Shown here piece by piece: positions 61,427 through 64,000 of a DNA stretch of 64,000 nucleotides. The stretch covers positions 28,638,001 to 28,702,000 of the forward strand of contig CM049400.1 in assembly GCA_026929865.2 (NCBI GenBank). The letters are read 5' to 3'. The DNA is from Hyperoplus lanceolatus (lineage: Eukaryota; Chordata; Actinopteri; Uranoscopiformes; Ammodytidae). The notes under the pieces are model-generated. The model had not been told where the DNA came from and made no database searches. It worked only from the letters and a program-made list of their open reading frames with translations. The number at the start of each line of letters is the position of its first letter. Positions within the stretch are counted from its first letter, which is position 1. Position numbers and translations under genes: made by a program.

Positions 61427-61498
61427 CTAGAGGAAAACAGCGGAACAGCAGTGTTAGAATAGGAAACGTCTCATAGCAGTGTGCTCAGAGATACCAAC

Positions 61499-61815
61499 CT
61501 AAGAGTCAGTGATTCTTGAGAAAGCTTGATAATCACTTTGTCAAAATCAGTGAATATATCTCCAGGCGATCCCCTTCCTGTCCATACTTTGTATGCGCTC
61601 AAGTGTTAATACACAGCATAGACTCTGTAACTGGTATGTTGCCAGCTATGGAGGGCCTCCTTTGTTTACATACCATTTGTTACCTGTAAATAGAGCCAAG
61701 GCTGTGTATTATTAACACCATTTTTTTTATTCGTGCACACAGGTTGACAGATTGTGAGGAGATATTTTTTTGATTTTGAACAAAATGTTTTCCAGAATCA
61801 CTAACTCCACCTTGA
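61499..61815. mobile_element. TTAA palindromic MITE, copy 4
   Basis: Left AGAGTCAGTGATTCTTGAGA and right ATGTTTTCCAGAATCACTAA then CTCCACCTT match the family ends in inverted orientation. The middle carries TTTGTTTACATACCATTTGT and GGCTGTGTATTATTAACAC, shared with copy 2. It is diverged, and TTAA is lost on both sides. It lies about 70 bp upstream (transcript sense) of the first hmg20a exon in this window. Confidence 0.75.
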
Positions 61816-62562
61816 ATTTATGATCTGGAAAAGTAAGGGATTACTCATGGCAAATATTGCCAAAATATATATCTCTGGGGACACATATTGGTCCCTAAAG
61901 GTGGGTGAAGCATTAGACACACAGGGTTGGACTGTGACATGGTGGAGCATTGTCACCAAAGGGATGCTGGCCAGACACTGAATTAACAGCAGAGCAGAAC
62001 TTTCCTCCTAAACCAGTTATCGCCTTTTCTTCCACACTCCTCCCAGTCTTGGCTCCAAACCCTCCTGTTAGCCGGCCACATTTCCTCTAATAGAAATGTC
62101 TCGTTGCCTGCCATCAATCATTATTGAGCAAGTGAATGAAAAAACACATCAACGTCCCCCCCACTTCACTTCAGACCATCATGACGCATATTTTCAACAG
62201 GAAGAAGCAGTGTTGCAGTGCTGCTTCGTAATTACAGATAAGAGAACGCCTACACACTCTGGGGAAAAAAGCTGTTCTCCAGCTGAACTCCTGGTCTTAG
62301 CTTTTTTTAAATACCTTACAGTCCAAATTTTAGTGATAGAAAAAAAAACTGTTTACAAGTAAACCCACAACAACAACCACAATACGTTAGGTAATTTAGC
62401 TAATGATTTGAATTGATTGGTTATAAAACTATTCAAATTGTGTTCGGAGGAGCTAATCAACAATTACCTGGCGGTATCCAGGAGTTGTCACAAATAAGAC
62501 CACCAACACGTTTTTATTTTGTGTTTGTAACATGTTCAATAAATGTAGTATCTATCTATCTA
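61816..62562. other. Non-coding sequence upstream of hmg20a exon 1
   Basis: No exon or promoter signature is convincing. The 88-codon frame at 62096-62362 has no known motif. It ends with (TCTA)n next to the Tc1 insertion site. Confidence 0.4.
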
Positions 62563-63582
62563 CACTCAACAAAAATATAAACGCAACACTTTTGTTTTTG
62601 CTCCCATTTTTCATGAGATGGACTTAAAGATCTAAAATTCATTCCAGATACACAATATTACCATTTCTCTCAAACATTGTTCACAAATCTGTCTAAATGT
62701 GTGATAGTGAGCACTTCTGCTTTGCTGAGATAATCCATCCCACCTCACAGGTGTGCCACATCAAGATGCTGATCTGACATCATGATTAGTGCACAGGTGT
62801 GCCTTAGACTGTCCACAATAAAAGGCCACCCTGAAATGTGCAGTTTTGTCTCACAGCAAAATGCCACAGATGCCACAAGCATTGAGGGAGCGTGCAATTG
62901 GCATGCTGACAGCAGGAATGTCAACCAGATCTGTTGCTCGTGCATTGAATGTTCATTTCTCCACCATAAGCCGTCTCCAAAGGCGTTTCAGAGAATATGG
63001 CAGTACATCCAACTGGCCTCACAACCGCAGACCACGTGTAACCACACCAGCCCAGGACCTCCACATCCAGCAGGTTCACCTCCAAGATCGTCTGAGACCA
63101 GCCACTGAGACAGCTGCTGAAACAATTGGTTTGCATAACAAAACAATTTCTGCACAAACTGTCAGAAACCGTCTCAGGGAAGCTCAACTGCATGCTCGTC
63201 GTCCTCATCGGGGTCTTGACCTGACTCCAGCTCGTCGCCGTAACAGACTTGAGTGGGCTCACATTCGATGGCGTCTGGCACGTTGGAGAGGTGTTCTCTT
63301 CATGGATGGATCTCGGTTTACATTGTTCAGGGCAGATGGCAGACAGCGTGTGTGGCATCGTGTGGGTGAGCGCTTTGCTGATGTCAATGTTGTGGATCGA
63401 GTGGCCAATGGTGGTGGTGGGGTTATGGTATGGGCAGGCATCTGTTATGGACGAAGAACACAGGTGCATTTTATTGATGGCATTTTGAATGTACAGAGAT
63501 ACCGTGATGAGATCCTGAGGCCCATTGTTGTGCCATACATCCATGAACATCACCTCACGTTTCAGCAAGATAATGCACGGCC
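62563..63582 (+). mobile_element. Second Tc1/mariner element, interrupted by a hAT
   Basis: Begins CACTCAACAAAAATATAAAC after a TA (62561-62562), a sequence typical of one widespread fish Tc1 family. A transposase frame follows. The element is cut at 63582 by a hAT-type end, so its right terminal repeat is not in the window. It belongs to a different Tc1 family from the copy at 5178. Confidence 0.92.
62861..63582 (+). CDS. Tc1 transposase, partial (C-terminus displaced)
   Basis: Starts at ATG 62861 (MPQMPQALRERAIGMLTAGM) and is open to the hAT junction, about 240 of an expected 340 or so residues. Two helix-turn-helix regions cover roughly residues 1-110 (RSVARALNVHFSTISRLQRR, then TVRNRLREAQLHARRPHRG). 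The first catalytic position lies in LFMDGSRF, where the family usually has SDES or TDES. VMVWAGI and the second Asp (FQQDNARP) follow. The catalytic Glu region is missing because of the insertion. It has no other stop or frameshift, but is not functional as interrupted. Confidence 0.9.
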
Positions 63583-64000
63583 TAGGGCTGCAACAACGAA
63601 TCGATAAAATCGATTACTAAAAGCGTTGGCAACGAATTTGGTCATCGATTCGTTGAGTCGCGCGATTAATAAGTCACTTGAAGGCGCGGCACTGTTTACA
63701 TCCAGCCGCCGACAGGTTCATGCACGCCCACAGCGAGCCTTCCGCACGTGAAGCGGTGCGGGAAAGCTATAGTGTGAGCGGCCACAGCTTGTATTTTGGT
63801 CATATCTAACACTGGACTGTAGGCTAAAAGTGTTGTACCTTTGCTTTCTTTGGGTTAAAAAAACTCCTTCAACTCAGTATCCGTCTAGTCCAAACAAAAC
63901 TCTGTCAGCTGCTGCTGCTGCAGACGGTGTGCAGCCGTGCTGGGAGAGTCGGCATCGGCGCATCAACAGTCATTCAAAGCAGCGACAGTAATCACACAAC
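63583..64000. mobile_element. hAT-type element, left end only
   Basis: Starts TAGGGCTGCAACAACGAATC with nested ATCGAT-type inverted repeats, like the hAT MITE at 4977. It then continues as CpG-rich sequence (GCGGTGCGGGAAAGC, GGCATCGGCGCATC) to the window end. The length and GC-rich interior suggest a longer element than the MITE at 4977, possibly one with coding capacity beyond the window. The expected 8-bp target duplication would be GCACGGCC (63575-63582). Confidence 0.75.

Overview
This looks like vertebrate nuclear DNA, most likely from a ray-finned (teleost) fish. The basis is one multi-exon chromatin gene with canonical GT-AG introns, a high load of Tc1, hAT-like, L2/CR1-type LINE and SINE repeats, and long AC, TA and TTA microsatellites. 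The window is AT-rich and gene-poor. There is no sign of operons, phage, CRISPR or retroviral genes.

The only host protein gene I can support is on the minus strand at 52257-61402. Seven coding exons join in frame to a 291-residue protein with an HMG box, a conserved linker, a coiled coil and a C-terminus ending NRLDR. I identify it as hmg20a (iBRAF), a partner of the LSD1-CoREST chromatin machinery. Its introns hold two intact terminal-inverted-repeat elements (57506-58497 and 59010-60319), one copy of a palindromic TTAA-flanked MITE ending about 16 bp from a splice donor, and an AC/TG microsatellite almost touching a splice acceptor. Its 3' side carries another MITE copy split by a 5'-truncated L2-type LINE whose reverse transcriptase frame is open.

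From 1 to about 49.7 kb I see no convincing protein gene. This part holds unique non-coding DNA with mobile elements embedded in it: (i) a decayed Tc1 transposon inside a hAT MITE (4977-6936); (ii) a decayed LINE split by a TA microsatellite (9289-11340); (iii) a nested pair of unusual DNA elements (19343-23216 holding 20393-22730), the inner one carrying many copies of a roughly 16-bp motif; (iv) a minus-strand SINE whose 3' tail has grown into a TTA/TAA microsatellite (32583-33020); (v) a small TTAA MITE (35087-35392); (vi) a 916-bp foldback element with YY1-like sites (37831-38746). A CpG-rich stretch at about 43.4-44.1 kb is the best candidate for an undiscovered promoter or first exon.

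At the right end a second Tc1 element (62563 onward) is cut by a hAT-type element (63583 onward) that runs off the window. The strongest leads for something undescribed are the inner element at 20393-22730 with its repeated motif, and the mobile or simple-repeat sequences sitting against hmg20a splice sites.
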